Assembly (NCBI RefSeq): GCF_963678635.1
Contig: NC_087062.1
Coordinates: 61,733,584 to 61,797,583 of the forward strand
DNA length: 64,000 nucleotides
Source: Symsagittifera roscoffensis
Taxonomy: Eukaryota > Xenacoelomorpha > Acoela > Convolutidae
Direction: 5' to 3'
Under the pieces are notes generated by a model, which had not been told where the DNA came from, searched no databases, and worked only from the letters and a program-made list of their open reading frames with translations. The translations under genes were made by a program, and so were the position numbers. Every line of letters begins with the position of its first letter. Positions within the stretch are counted from its first letter, which is position 1. Shown one piece after another: positions 42,062-53,089 of the stretch.

Positions 42062-42301
42062 ATGTTGTCTCGAATTTCGCGTAACGTGGTATCTACTGCA
42101 TGTAGGAGTAGAAATGGTACAGGCTTAGTGTTGAGCAAGAGGCTAGCTTCAGGCGCCATGCCTAAGGACCCAGTGCCCCCCTCAATCATGTATCCTATGG
42201 TGGCAGTCTTCTTCGGAGGAGCTGTGTGGTACTACATCAAACTAAACCACCTGGAGGAAGAAATACACGAAAAATACGGAAAAGTATCCGAACATCATTG
42301 A
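42062..42301 (+). CDS. Small single-span protein, probably mitochondrial inner membrane
   Basis: A 79-residue uninterrupted ORF. The N-terminus (MLSRISRNVVSTACRSRNG) is Arg/Ser-rich without acids, like a mitochondrial presequence, and a likely cleavage region follows (LSKRLASGA). One membrane span (about residues 43-58, MYPMVAVFFGGAVWYYI) is followed by a charged helix (LNHLEEEIHEKYGK). This plan fits small respiratory-chain or assembly subunits, but I cannot name the family. The sequence CTTTCTTCAG just before the ATG suggests a spliced 5' untranslated exon. AATAAA follows at 42389. NDUFAF3 lies 4 kb downstream on the same strand. Confidence 0.7.
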   Translation: MLSRISRNVVSTACRSRNGTGLVLSKRLASGAMPKDPVPPSIMYPMVAVFFGGAVWYYIKLNHLEEEIHEKYGKVSEHH

Positions 42302-42388
42302 CTGACCCTCTTTTATATCCCCCTGGATGTTTCAAACTTTGTCCCGACAAAACTTGACTCTCTAACACACATTGCCACGTTAACAGGA

Positions 42389-42394
42389 AATAAA
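42389..42394 (+). terminator. Polyadenylation signal
   Basis: AATAAA 88 bp after the small-protein stop codon. Confidence 0.6.
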
Positions 42395-42699
42395 TAGGTG
42401 GTACATTATCGAAATGACTGACACGTATGAGCTGAATGTAAGTTTTCTGGCGCGGCTTCAACCAGACTGTAATTGAAATATGAAATAGAACAGTTAACTT
42501 TTTATCAAACCTTGGTTTTTGAAGTGTTATTGGTGTAGATAATTGAACTAACTGCCTGTGAAGTTACTCATACCAGGCTTCTGAGATTGATTTTAGCTTA
42601 ACGGATGAAGTTGAGTGAAAAAAGTCAGCGTACATTTGGGAATAAACCAGAACTAGAAAGGATTATCTCATTTGAAAAAATGATCGAAGACAATTGCCG

Positions 42700-43522
42700 A
42701 ACTTTAGAAGCAAAAAAAATTTCTGAATATTGCGTCAATTTTTCTGAAATGCTCCTTCTGGAAAATGGTATCCGCGTCCGACTCTTTTGCTTACCATCCA
42801 TAAAGTTCGACCACCTGCTGACCCAAAGAATCACCCTTTCGTACTTTTTAGAAATCCATTTTCGGCCGACCGACCCTAAAATTTTTCTAAAAACGCCTTC
42901 GGCGCCAATATATACTAACTTTGAGGGGGAGCGCGCGCCGAAAAAACCCAATTTTTTGGTCGAAGTTTTCTAAAAAGTGCCCAAAAACTGCTTTTTTGAC
43001 CCGTTTTTTCAAAAATTTTCCTGCGGCGCACCAAATTTGGCCAAAACAGCGTCTTTTAGTGCTTTAGGAGAGCTTGGAAAATCAATTTGGTCCAGTGATG
43101 ACCCTATTAATGTCGATTACAGAATATAATCCTCAAAATTCTATAATTCTTTATGTGTAACTTACACAGTGTAAGCTAAAAGATATTGCAGATAAAAGGA
43201 TATGCAAAGAATGTTATTTTATGTGTAACTTACACAGTGTAAGCTAAAAGATGAGATTTCAAGTCGTCAGCCAATGAAATATTAGCTACTTTGATCAGCG
43301 CTCGGCAATAGCTGTGATTAATAGCGTTCTATTATAGTAATTCTATTAATAGAACAGACGTGTCAATATAGCGCATTATGATAGCCATACGCTATTATAG
43401 ACTATAATAGAATACTATAATCTGGTCATCACTGATTTGGTCGACCTTAAAAAAAAGGTCGTCAAATTTTTTTTTGATAATTCGCCTCCCCCCTCGAGAA
43501 AATCCTACTAGATCCGCCCCTG
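42700..43522 (-). mobile_element. hAT-type element with GGGGCGGATCTAG end
   Basis: Its right end on the + strand is GATCCGCCCCTG (43511-43522), the inverted form of the CAGGGGCGGATC ends at 47636 and 63666. Interior sequence (TTCGGCCGACCGACCCTAAA, CGCCTTCGGCGCC) matches 63666-64000 in reverse. The left end is not seen. A second MITE is nested at 43093-43434. Confidence 0.7.
43093..43434. mobile_element. Nested hAT-like MITE
   Basis: A 342 bp insertion with perfect 11 bp inverted ends (CAGTGATGACC / GGTCATCACTG) and a perfect 8 bp target duplication ATTTGGTC (43085-43092, 43435-43442). The interior has two direct copies of a ~34 bp block with the near-palindrome CTTACACAGTGTAAG (about 43149-43183 and 43218-43252) and many CTATTATAG-like motifs. 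No ORF. Confidence 0.92.
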
Positions 43523-44667
43523 AATAATGGTGTAAAATAGTGTATTGGATATTCACCACGTGGATACCTAATTTTATAAAATTTTGTGTGGTCACGGAGC
43601 TGAAATAAAAAACACTATTTGTTCTAGATTATTTAGTAGTAGTTAATTTAGTGTCTGCCTCATTTAAAGATAATTCGAAGGTTGATAATGCAATGAACTT
43701 TAAAGTTCCAACAAATGGTTTATCCCTAGTGTACGTATATCAGCAACTCTTGTTATACAAAACGAGTCAACTTTTGCATGAACTAGTTTCGATTAGTGGT
43801 GGAGGATTGATTTCGGTTTTGCGCAAAAACAATTCAGCGAATAGAAACTTAAACGGATTCTGGTTGGTTGAAAAATTTGCGGTCTCTCATCCGATTCCTC
43901 AATCATTAAATTAGTCATCCGCTTAGTGCATTGGCAAGACTCGGAACTTGTAGTCAGCGATTGTGTGAATGCTAATTTGTCTTCAACGCTTTAATTCGAT
44001 TTTTAAAAAAAATTGATAATTTTTTGTTGCGCAGGTTAACGACAATAATGTGCATGAGTACTGCTCGAGTCACTAAAATAGTGGGAATAAATCAATGCTT
44101 AACGTATTTAACCCATGCGGTTTCTACAAGCTCTAAGTGATAAATAGTGATATCGAATCAGTCTTGTCACGATTCGGATTCTGACAAAACAAAGTTTTCT
44201 CATTTTCAGATATATTTTCGATTACTCAGACTCAAATTTAGCACAGAGCGGATGATAATAAGACTACACCTAGAGGATTATTTTTCTATTTTATTTTATA
44301 ATCATTTTTAGGAAGCATGTTATGATAAAAAAAACTTAAAAATTTCTTTGCTTTCTTGATTCTGCAATGCAACTTAACTGTCTATTTTACTTGCACATCG
44401 TCCTGCGGCTCTTGTTACGCTAGCTGACGTTATTAATTGGTTGTCGATGAAATAAGTGATTTGTAATTTTTTGGTTGTAATTAACTGTATTTATTAAAGA
44501 CTTGAAAAAAAATTGTAAAAAAAATATTTGCGCTCTTAAAGCTTGTTCACGATCATATCTTTATGGCGGTTGGACTCAAAAATTTTGTGGATGATACGTA
44601 TTTAACTTCAAAATTGGATTTAAATTATATGATTGAAATATGCGAGTTTAAAAAACGTCAATTACTT
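43523..44667. other. No supported gene
   Basis: An 87-codon frame at 43651-43914 shows no domain or splice context. Otherwise AT-rich. Confidence 0.35.
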
Positions 44668-46080
44668 ATTGTTCCGACCATTGAAAATGGGGAGGAACTT
44701 TGTATTCGGGTGTTTTAGTTTTTTCAACTTTTTGTTTTCCGCGCAAAATCAGTTACCACAATTAATCATCGGACAGGGTTGAGTGATATATCATATTAAA
44801 CTCTTTTTAGTCGTGATTCGAACGACATTAAAACATTTCAAAAGTTTTCACTGTGTCGAGAAAAACTGGTTTGAAATTTTTGCTCTAAGTTCGAGCTAAT
44901 TAGTAAGGTAGTTGGTACTTGCACTAGCTTATTTAAGCTTTATTGAAGAGGAGAAAACTTAGTTTTACTCAAGTAAAGGTAGTTTTTGGAGTTTATTAGC
45001 GCAATTTTGTGAATCAAAAGCGTGAAATTTCAAAAAAAAATTCCGCAAAAAAAAATTTCCGCATTATTTTTTTTCCTTTTTTTTTAATCATTTTTCTTCA
45101 AACTGTTTTCTAAGTGACCTTTTTCACTATGACTCTCAAATATGCCTAAATTCTATTATTTTGTTCACATTTTTTTATCACAACATTCAGAAAAAACGAC
45201 AACAATTGAAGAAAACATTTTTGTATTTTTTAAGAGTGTGGTCGGAACATTCTGTGCTAATTGCACAGTAACCGGCTATACTTGTCCGAAAATGGATTTT
45301 AAATTTTGGGTTCCCGGAGGAATAAAAAACTATTCATCCAGTTCTCGCAAACTGGGTTGGTTTAATGGAAAAGGTGTCAATCAAAAAGGGTTCTTGTAAT
45401 TGAAAGAGCGTTAGCAAGATGATTTTTTGAAATACATCAGGTTAACGCTATTTCAGCCTTTTTTATGATTGACGTTTTTTCCACCAAACTTACTAAGTTT
45501 AAAAACACTGGATCAATTCGCAATTTTTTTTCCGCTAGAAAACCTAAAAATAACAAGGATGTAGGTTGTTGTGCAAGTTGCACAGAATGTTCCGAACATA
45601 TTCGTAAAAACTACAAAAAAAGTTCTTCAAATTATTAAATTCTAGATTAGTGTCTTTTTTTCGTACGTGGTGTGATATTTAAACTATATAGAAGCGTAAA
45701 AAGTTTAGGCATACGCGAAAACAGTTGTCTTCAAAAAATAAACAAAAAAAATGAAAAAATTTTCAAAACAAAATTGTTTTTTTTTATGTAACAAGATTTT
45801 CAATTAAAATTTTCGTGGAAAATCAATTGTTTTTTAACCTTGAACGACCGATTTAACAAGTTATCATCACTTTATTTGGTCGAGTTTAGACGAAAAACCA
45901 AACGTTTCAAATCGATTTTTCTCCACACTTTTTTTGGAAATTTTGTAATGTGTTTCGAATGACGACTGAACGGACTTTAATATGATATATCACTCAACCC
46001 AGTCCTATAAGTATTTGTGGTACCTGAATTCTCGTGAAAAACAAAAAAATGCCGAATACAAAGTTCCTCCCCATGTATTG
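44668..46080. mobile_element. Foldback element, most complete copy
   Basis: Arms 44685-44925 and 45880-46074 are imperfect inverted copies (GGGGAGGAACTTTGTATTCGG at one end, its complement at the other). A second inner inverted pair surrounds the centre: TGGTCGGAACATTCTGTGC at about 45240 and its complement at 45560-45601. No convincing ORF. Other copies or arms: 16890-17135, 25405-25700, 26600-26840. Confidence 0.7.
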
Positions 46081-46578
46081 AAGAAAGTCAGTCCAGTTCT
46101 TTTGCTTCATTTTCTCTTTCGTAAATGGAGAGCTTAATTCGCAGTATTGTTTTAGTGTTGACTAAGCGTTAAAACTTGCATCATTTTTTTGGTTTCCCGG
46201 AGTTCTTAGAGTTTTTCCAACTTTCTGTTGGCTATGTTTAAAAAGTTGGCTATCATAAAAAAATTTACAATTCCAAGAGCCTTGAAATGAATTATTTTTT
46301 CGATTTAACTCGAAAGCTGAAATTTGAAAGAATCTGTTTTTGATTTTGGTTTACTGAGTTCATTAACGTTTCGCCAACTGACTATTGGTTTTGTATTCAA
46401 ATCAACTGTCAAGGTTTCATTTTTCCGTTATTTGTTATTTTTGTCTTGCATATTCGAAGCGCAGCGTTGATTGTATTTTTTGCCATTGGTATTTGTATAA
46501 TTTTTCAGATGTTGTTATTTCGATTTGAAGCAGATGCACTATTCGTAAAAGATTGATAGACTCAACTTGAGTTGAGAG
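46081..46578. other. Upstream region of NDUFAF3
   Basis: T-rich. A decayed SINE family A tail (CATATTCGAAGCGCAGCG) lies near 46450. Promoter expected here, no motif recognised. Confidence 0.35.
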
Positions 46579-46923
46579 ATGTTGTTTGACGGTCCAGGTC
46601 GTATCATGTTGAGGAGAACATGTATGTACTGCAGTGGTTGCCTTCGCAGAGTCGGATCTGCAAAGCTGTCTTATTCATTGACTGATGTTGCCCCTGTAAA
46701 ATCTAGGCTTAATAATATTAGCCGGGTGCTTGATGCCACTGGAACGGGGAATACAAATACAACGACGAGATGTTTGAGTAAACTTGCGTATCAGGAGGAT
46801 GAGCTGTACGAGAAGAGTCACATCACGTTCCTCCACAAGCCAAACGCACAGGGTAGACCCTCCCCCTCCACTCTGGTGACCTCCTTCTCACACAAGGGCT
46901 TCACACTCAATCTCGACAGCCAG
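46579..46923 (+). CDS. NDUFAF3: NDUFAF3 exon 1
   Basis: Targeting region and the start of the core (TSFSHKGFTLNLDSQ). Donor GTGACC. The frame stays open into the intron to 47055, which is not used. Confidence 0.85.
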
Positions 46924-48401
46924 GTGACCACATATTATAACCAACTATTCCAACCTCACTCATTTGCTGTTTTCTGTGTCCCTGTTGAAATGGATTTTTT
47001 AAAATCATTTTTGTATTGTGGCTTGTTTTGCACAAATCTGAAAACGATAGAATGAAAAATTTGGACCTACCGGCAAAACAAAACACTTACAGAAAGACTT
47101 ACGTCATGATCTGTACTTTGTGATAAGCTAAGCGCTCGCATGTTGGTCTTTTCCCTTGTGGATAACTCGTCTTGACTTAACTGGAGTATCAAAAATTGAA
47201 TCTCGTGAGTTCCGTTTGAGTTCCATATCAACAGCACGTTACAGCCGTTTCGAAATCAGAGTATTTAAAATCTTTTGGCATATTTTTCAGTTTACTAGAG
47301 ATTATAATTCTCGTGTGTTGTGATGTAGGTGTTGGGTCCTATGATTCTTCTGCCCCAGTCAATTCTTCACTGGCGGGTGTCAGACCCCACCCACATCACC
47401 CCAGCCTCCCTCCGGATATTCACTTTGCTGCATCCTAAGCCAGACATCTTAGTGTTGGGAACTGGAGACCACATTGTGCCACTCCGTCAAGACTGCAGAG
47501 AGTTACTGAAGAATGCAAACATCTCAGTTGAGGTGAGTGGGCCTTGAAAGATTGAAAATCCTGATATTTAATGCTAGCAGATAGAACAAAATTGAATATA
47601 ACTTTAAAAGCACAGCTGCACTGCGATTGTGTACAGGGGCGGATCTAGGATTTTCTACATTTTGTCGACTTTTTTAGATCGACAAAACTAATTTTCCGAG
47701 ATTACTAATTACTAAAATTTTTTGGTAGTTTTTGCGTTTTTCGGCGCGCGCTTCCCTTCGAAAAACAGTATATATTGGCGCTGAAGACGGCTTCATAAAA
47801 ATTATAAGGTTGGTCGGCCGCCCTCCCCCATAATCCATTCCTGATTGTGCACCAAGTTTGCTAACTTTTCAGAGCTTTGACGTTAGTCTCTCGTCTCTAT
47901 ATAAACGTTTTAAAGATATGTGTCACCCGTTCAACTCCTTGGCTTGCCATGTGTTTGGCTTGCTATGCTCTAAAAAATGTTGTGGTAACCATTTAGTTTG
48001 TATATTAGGTACAGAGAACTGAGACTGCTCTGGCGACATATAATTTCTTGGCTGTTGAAGAGAGAATTACAGTGGCGGCATTCTGTCTTGTTTCAAATAC
48101 CCTAGCTACCACTCACACTATGAGCACAGAGAGCTACGATGACTACAATGAGGATTTCAATGTAGATACGGGAGCAGCAGATGTTACAAAAACAGAGAAA
48201 GAGATTTCCGAAAAGATTGACCAGCAAACATGCAGCTTAGAGGGGCAAAAGACCGCAGAAGAAATTGTTGCGACTCACTTAAAGACAGATACAAAGGAAG
48301 GGCAATCATATATTGAAGGGGAAAATACCAGTACCAAGAGAGCTAAGATACAGATCCAGGCCGACGCCAAGGATAAAACTAATTACGGACAGGATACGTG
48401 A
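46579..48401 (+). CDS. NDUFAF3: NDUFAF3, complex I assembly factor 3 (whole gene, three exons)
   Basis: NDUFAF3 is a mitochondrial matrix protein of the Mth938/DUF498 fold that works with NDUFAF4 in building the Q-module of complex I. Exons 46579-46923, 47329-47532, 48009-48401, all GT-AG at phase 0, give 313 residues. The core is FSHKGFTLN, VLGPMILLPQSILHW, DILVLGTGDHIVPLR, NISVE and ALATYNFLAVEERITVAAF, collinear with the human protein (184 residues). An inner Met in MLRRTCMYCSGCLRR could be the true start and looks like a targeting sequence. After the core this protein has an acidic, Glu/Lys/Thr-rich C-terminal extension of about 95 residues that human NDUFAF3 lacks. Intron 2 carries a hAT MITE. 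Confidence 0.93.
47329..47532 (+). CDS. NDUFAF3: NDUFAF3 exon 2
   Basis: Core of the fold, VLGPMILLPQSILHW to NISVE. Acceptor TGTGATGTAG, donor GTGAGT. Confidence 0.92.
47636..47843. mobile_element. hAT-type MITE in NDUFAF3 intron 2
   Basis: A 208 bp element starting CAGGGGCGGATCTAGG and ending AATCCATTCCTG, flanked by ATTGTGTA / ATTGTGCA (7 of 8). Ends match 63666 and the complement of 43522. Confidence 0.8.
48009..48401 (+). CDS. NDUFAF3: NDUFAF3 exon 3
   Basis: Last strand and helix (ALATYNFLAVEERITVAAF) and the unusual acidic tail. Acceptor TATATTAG, stop TGA. Confidence 0.85.
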   Translation, partial: VQRTETALATYNFLAVEERITVAAFCLVSNTLATTHTMSTESYDDYNEDFNVDTGAADVTKTEKEISEKIDQQTCSLEGQKTAEEIVATHLKTDTKEGQSYIEGENTSTKRAKIQIQADAKDKTNYGQDT

Positions 48402-48671
48402 TAAAAATGGGGACTGCGAACATTTTTTGATTGAAGCAATTATATCGTTGATTAATTAATTGAAATTAAAGAGCGCGTGTAGTAATAAATCTGGCGTCGA
48501 GCCGGACTTATAAAAGAGTTGACATTGAGAAAATATTTTGAATCAATCTGAAAGATGAATTGATTTTTTTTCAGACCGTTGATTGAAATTGTATTGAAGT
48601 GATTGTTTGCTAGACGAAAGTGCCTAATTGCATTGATATTCGAGTAAATTTTTAATTCGAGTGTGAAACAA

Positions 48672-49043
48672 ATGGGCAGACGATCAGGTGGAGGAGGAGG
48701 GGGAAGGAGACCAATGTTTGGGGGTGGAGCACCCTCCAAGCCAGCTTCCACATTACCTGCTGGTAAAATTCTTGTCTTCATAAATTATATGGAAGGTAGT
48801 TCTCTTTTCCTTGCACATGTTGACAAAAATTAGTTTTTTTGTCTTCGAGTAATAAATATAGTTTTAATACAGATAATTTGTATTTTATTTGTAGCTCGCC
48901 CAGCCAGCACTGCTGTGAATCCAACCCAGAACAAGACAGGAGGAGCTGTACAAGAGTCGAGGCAAGGGGGCGGCTTCTTCAGCAACATGCAAACAGTGCA
49001 AGGCCACCCATGGTTTAATCTAAACCGCGAACATATTAACTAA
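48672..49043 (+). CDS. Glycine-rich small protein (two exons)
   Basis: Exons 48672-48762 and 48895-49043 (donor GTAAAA, acceptor TTTATTTGTAG, phase 1) encode 79 residues. The N-terminus MGRRSGGGGGGRRPMFGGG is Gly/Arg-rich and basic; then a Pro/Ala/Ser/Thr-rich stretch, and the motif RQGGGFFSNMQTVQGHPW. The basic, Pro/Ala-rich start faintly resembles the N-terminal part of CHCHD2/CHCHD10-type proteins, but no cysteine motif follows in frame. Function unknown. The neighbours NDUFAF3 and the twin CX9C gene hint at a mitochondrial role, which is inference only. Confidence 0.55.
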
Positions 49044-49419
49044 TCGGAAGTGACTGTATCGATACGAGGGCGATTTGAACTAAATAATGGAAAAAAGGTT
49101 TAAATAATGGAAGAAACACATTAATGACTGATTGTCTTTATTGATAGATATCAATCTGTTGATTTGACCGACTACCAATGGGACGTCTATAAATGAACTA
49201 TAACACTTGACCTGTTGTCCACGAAATAGACATATTAGAATATATTATTAAAATTCTGTCATCTCTAGGTAGTGTCTCTTTATAGGCATAAAATTACAAG
49301 TTGTGGTTTCTGTGATTTGCAGAGGATCTATCAAAATTTATCGAGCTTCTCTCATGGTAGTTGAGTAATGGCTTTTCAGATAACCTTTTGGTCTCTTGTT
49401 CTGTGTTGCGCGATTGAGA

Positions 49420-49974
49420 ATGAGTGTGATCAATGAGAGTGAGTTTGCAAATCTGAAAGTCACAAAGAACTGTAGGACTAACCCAGAATGGCTGCGATAC
49501 CCGTGCAAGCAACAGATGGACGACTATATCGTCTGTAAGAACTACTGCTTTTTTCTGGAAGTTGGACGCATAAATTGATTTTCTTGACCTTTTCACAACA
49601 TAAAGAGACTCAGCATTATTTTACCGAGTACGGCTCGTCAAAAACTACCCTTTTTCTGGCTGTGATGGTTATTGATGGTAACTGTGACTTCGTGACCAAT
49701 AAAAGTAGTAACAGTTCTAGTCCCCTTTGACAAGATTTGATGGTATTGTTCGAAATTTGCTTTTCAAATTAAACCTCAAGTTGTTGAAACCGTAAATATT
49801 TCAGTTGTTTTAAGTCTCTGATACATTCATTCAAGATTTATTGAAGAGACGCTGGGTTGTTCAGGTGTGGGTGAAAGTAACCTGGAGGGTCTGGTCCATT
49901 GCAAACAGCTGGCCAAGATACATAAGGAGTGCAAAGAAAAACACAACATACAACGCAATGCTCAAATCAGATAA
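49420..49974 (+). CDS. Twin CX9C protein (CHCH-type, two exons)
   Basis: Exons 49420-49534 and 49865-49974 (donor GTAAGA, acceptor GTTGTTCAG) join to 74 residues. The product has two CX9C motifs, CKQQMDDYIVC and CKQLAKIHKEC, the helix-hairpin-helix signature of intermembrane-space proteins imported and oxidised by the MIA40/CHCHD4 pathway. An extra Cys lies before the first motif (NCRTNPEWLRYPC). Members act in complex IV assembly or as small structural subunits; I cannot assign the orthologue. The acceptor retains reading across the junction exactly at the second Cys of motif 1. AATAAA lies at 50068-50073. Confidence 0.75.
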
Positions 49975-50067
49975 TCTCGACCAACATAGCAACAGCTCAG
50001 TTATGAAAAACAAGGAGATAAACTGGTCTTAAACTAAAGTTTATATAATTTAGACAAATTCGTTTTT

Positions 50068-50073
50068 AATAAA
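50068..50073 (+). terminator. Polyadenylation signal, twin CX9C gene
   Basis: AATAAA 94 bp after the stop codon. Confidence 0.6.
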
Positions 50074-50129
50074 AGCTAATTGCAATTTATGATTTTAAGT
50101 GGTTGCTACGAATAAGATGTTAGTGAGCG

Positions 50130-50756
50130 TTAGTGTTATAGTACGACTATGCTGTTTTTCTAACCTAAGTCGCAAATATTGGTGCCACTTTTGGTTGTAC
50201 CTTTACGACTTTTTGATAGCATGTGCTTTAACATTCGAATAGTAACAATTTAACACAGTCAATGCATTTCTAATTCATCAAATGAACCGAAAAAGGCTAT
50301 TTGTTTCAAACAACATCACAATCATGAAAACTCGATTTCAGAATTTTCTTGCTCGAATTATCTCGCAATTTTTTTTAAAATGCATAATTTTTTCATAATG
50401 ATGTGGCTTTATGCTTTCCAATTTATAAGATGGCAGTTAGTATGGATGCCTTCAGTTTGTTATATTCCAAATTATTACTTGAAAAATTGTGTCTGTTGGT
50501 ATTTGGGGCCACTTTCTGCATCGCATTGGCAATTTATTACAATATGCAGCTGTTTTATTTGTAGTTAGTGTTTGGCGATTTTTCAGCATTCGCGGCCGAG
50601 AGGGCAGAGCTTGAGACTCCAATTCTCGAGTTAGCGGGCTCGAAGCCTAAACGTAGCAAAGTTTTATTGATTCGAGGCTTATTTCTATTTTATTTCAGTT
50701 TATAATGCTGCTTTTTTGTGTTCTGGCTAGTGTTTGCAAAGCCAGGTTCGCCTCTG
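50130..50756 (+). repeat. Composite ~640 bp SINE-bearing repeat, copy 2
   Basis: Collinear with 25838-26480: CCTAAGTCGCAAATATTGG, CAACATCACAATCATGAAAA, GATGCCTTCAGTTTGTTATA, then the tRNA-like head (GCGGCCGAGAGGGCAGAGC) and body ending TAGTGTTTGCAAAGCCAGG, where the hairpin is degraded. Confidence 0.8.
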
Positions 50757-51489
50757 TGTTAAAATATAGGATCGAAACAGTTGATATTCCGTTAATTACG
50801 CTTGCGATAAGCAAGCGCTATCAAACTGGAATATAGATTTTTTCGGGTTAACAACTTGCTTAACAAAATCAATTGAATCGTTAGACTTCATTCACGTGCA
50901 AATCTAAATTCTACCGGTCTACTGTTACTACTGACTTTTCTTTTAAGAAGTAATGTCTGAGGTTTTTGAAGACAAAATATTCCGTTTCAAAAAACTTTTT
51001 GGACTATCGTTAGTCTGATTAGGTTTTGTCGGCTTAGTTGCCGCATCACGGAATTTTCTTGTTTTACAAAGTATTTACAGAAAAACATATGATAGATTGG
51101 CTTACATCACAATCAAACTGTATTAGCTTTTCAGGCACAAATGGTCTTTCAGAAAAATACTACGCCTGAGCTGGTAAAGGTCCTGTGCTCGAACTTTTTT
51201 TTAGAAAAGGCCAGAGCTTTTTATTCAAGAGAGAAATTTTCTGTTTCAAAAAATTGTCAACCTTTTGTGTGTCTGCTTATGCTTGGTCGGTTTAGTTGCC
51301 TTGTTACCGAATTTTGCTGGGCGGTAAATAATTTCTATTGTAACTGAATGAGTTTTGATTTGGGTCTGTAATTTGTAAACTTATTAAGTTTGTAATTTTG
51401 CTTTTCGCTGGTTTGTAGCGAAATCTGTTTATTTCATCAATTACTTCAGTTTTCTTAAAAATTGAAGTGATTACAAAACTTGTTGCGTT
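50757..51489. other. No supported gene
   Basis: Holds a module also seen at 21640 (GGGTTAACAACTTGCTTAAC). Nothing coding supported. Confidence 0.35.
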
Positions 51490-52260
51490 GACAGATGCTT
51501 AAAAAGTTGCTCATTAGATATGGGTGGGTAGTTTTCGTGAGAAAAAATTTCATAAAAAGGTTAAAAAATCAAGAATTTGACTTTTCTTAGGGTCATAACT
51601 TTTGTGTAAAAAAAATTGGGCGCAAGTGTTTATACAGTGGGGCTTCCCACAACCTGTTCCTCTCACAGAAACTAAGATTCGGGGGGGTAGTTTTCGAGAA
51701 AAGTTTCAAAAAAAACAGTCAAAAATTCGACTTTTCCGAGGGTCATAATTTTTTATTAACCGCTTAAAAAGGGCAGCTTTCCACAACCCGTTCTACACAT
51801 TGAAACCTAAGTCTCAGATTTAGGAGGGTAGTTTTCGAGAAAGTTTCACTTTTCCGGTGGTCATAAAATTTGACTTTTCTGAGGGCCATAAATTTTTGTG
51901 CAAAAAATTTGGGCGTCATCGCTTATGCCAACCTGTTCTACCCGTTGAATCCCCTGTTCTATCCGTTGAACCCAAAATCTCAGATTTGTGAGGGTAGCTT
52001 TCCAGAAATTGTAAAAAAAACGTTGGCTAAAAATTTCCCTTCACCCCATACTTTTTTTCGAAGGTTGTAGAAATGGGGTAAGGTAAAAGAGACTAGGGCA
52101 TTATGCATACACACAGGGGAGTGGGCGGACTTTCCATGGGTACCACATTTTCGAAAATCGGTCAACGAATTTTGAAAAAAAAAGAAAAAAATTCCCTAAG
52201 CGTCTCAAAAACAACCCAATTCAATAAATTTTCATGATACCTGTTTTAATCAAACAGGTA
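51490..52260 (-). repeat. 163 bp tandem-repeat cassette, locus 3 (inverted)
   Basis: Reverse complement of the locus 1/2 cassette: about three units (GGGAGGGTAGTTTTCGAGAA, GAGGGTCATAA), then the head with AAAGAGACTAGGG and GTGGGCGGACTTTCCATGGG. Confidence 0.75.
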
Positions 52261-53039
52261 TTTAAAAAAGTATAAAATTTCGTTTTTCTTTCGGCTCAAA
52301 TGGCGTTAGCTCTAAGATTGTTGGATTCCTTGCAATTTCACGGATTTTGGTCGTGCTGTAAGCAATTTACATTGTAGTTGCAAGTGCAAGTGTTGTTCAA
52401 TGTAGTATGAGGGAGGGGTGACTTGTTTTGATTAAATAAGCGTTCTTTGGCAACGTACAATTAGTTTGAAAAACGAGTACACACTTCAACTTGCATTTCT
52501 CTCAAATTAACCACACGTATTCAAGTTGCTAGTTAGTTTAGTAAAACTAGCAGGCGAATGAACTATTTTTTCAACCAGAGCATCCGTCGGCAAAATATTG
52601 CATTCTTTGCGGTAATTTTTGTCTCATTTTCAAATTCTTAATCAAAAAATCGCTCGAGCAGTTAGAAGTTAATCTCGGTACTCGTGCCTAGTTCTCACAC
52701 TAGTTGGCTCCAATCTATACGAAAGTAGAGCGATGCAACGTCAGAATGCACTCAATAATACTTAGACTTGTAACTCAGATGTATGGTAATTCGAGCTTCA
52801 ATAAAACTGTTCGGCTTTCGACTTTGACCTCTAATTGCAAAAGTTCAGTTAAGTGTAACTACATTCGTTTTTGACTACATTCTGATTTTTATACTAGAGG
52901 CCAGCTAAAACTGGAAATACATGTATAGTAATTGTTGAATTTTTTGTATTAATGCAGAAGGACTAGGGTTATTTCAAAAACAGACCTATAGCAAAGAAAA
53001 CTAAATACCAAAATAATGACTTCAAAATCTGTTTATTTC
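52261..53039. other. No supported gene
   Basis: AT-rich spacer between two inverted cassettes. No feature recognised. Confidence 0.35.
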
Positions 53040-53089
53040 ATCAATTACTTTTGTTTTCTTTAAAATTGAAGTGATTAAAAGAACATTTT

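Noticed and set aside
42605-42973. 122-codon sense ORF after the small mitochondrial gene
   Set aside because: Its second half is the interior of the hAT-type element and matches 63.7-63.9 kb in reverse.
48452-48781. 109-codon antisense ORF with poly-Pro over the glycine-rich gene
   Set aside because: It is the complement of the GGA/GGG codons of the sense exon, which has proper splice sites.
48672-49974. Glycine-rich gene and twin CX9C exons as a single CHCHD2/10-like gene
   Set aside because: No donor-acceptor pair joins them in frame; the CX9C part has its own ATG and the upstream frame stops at 49381.
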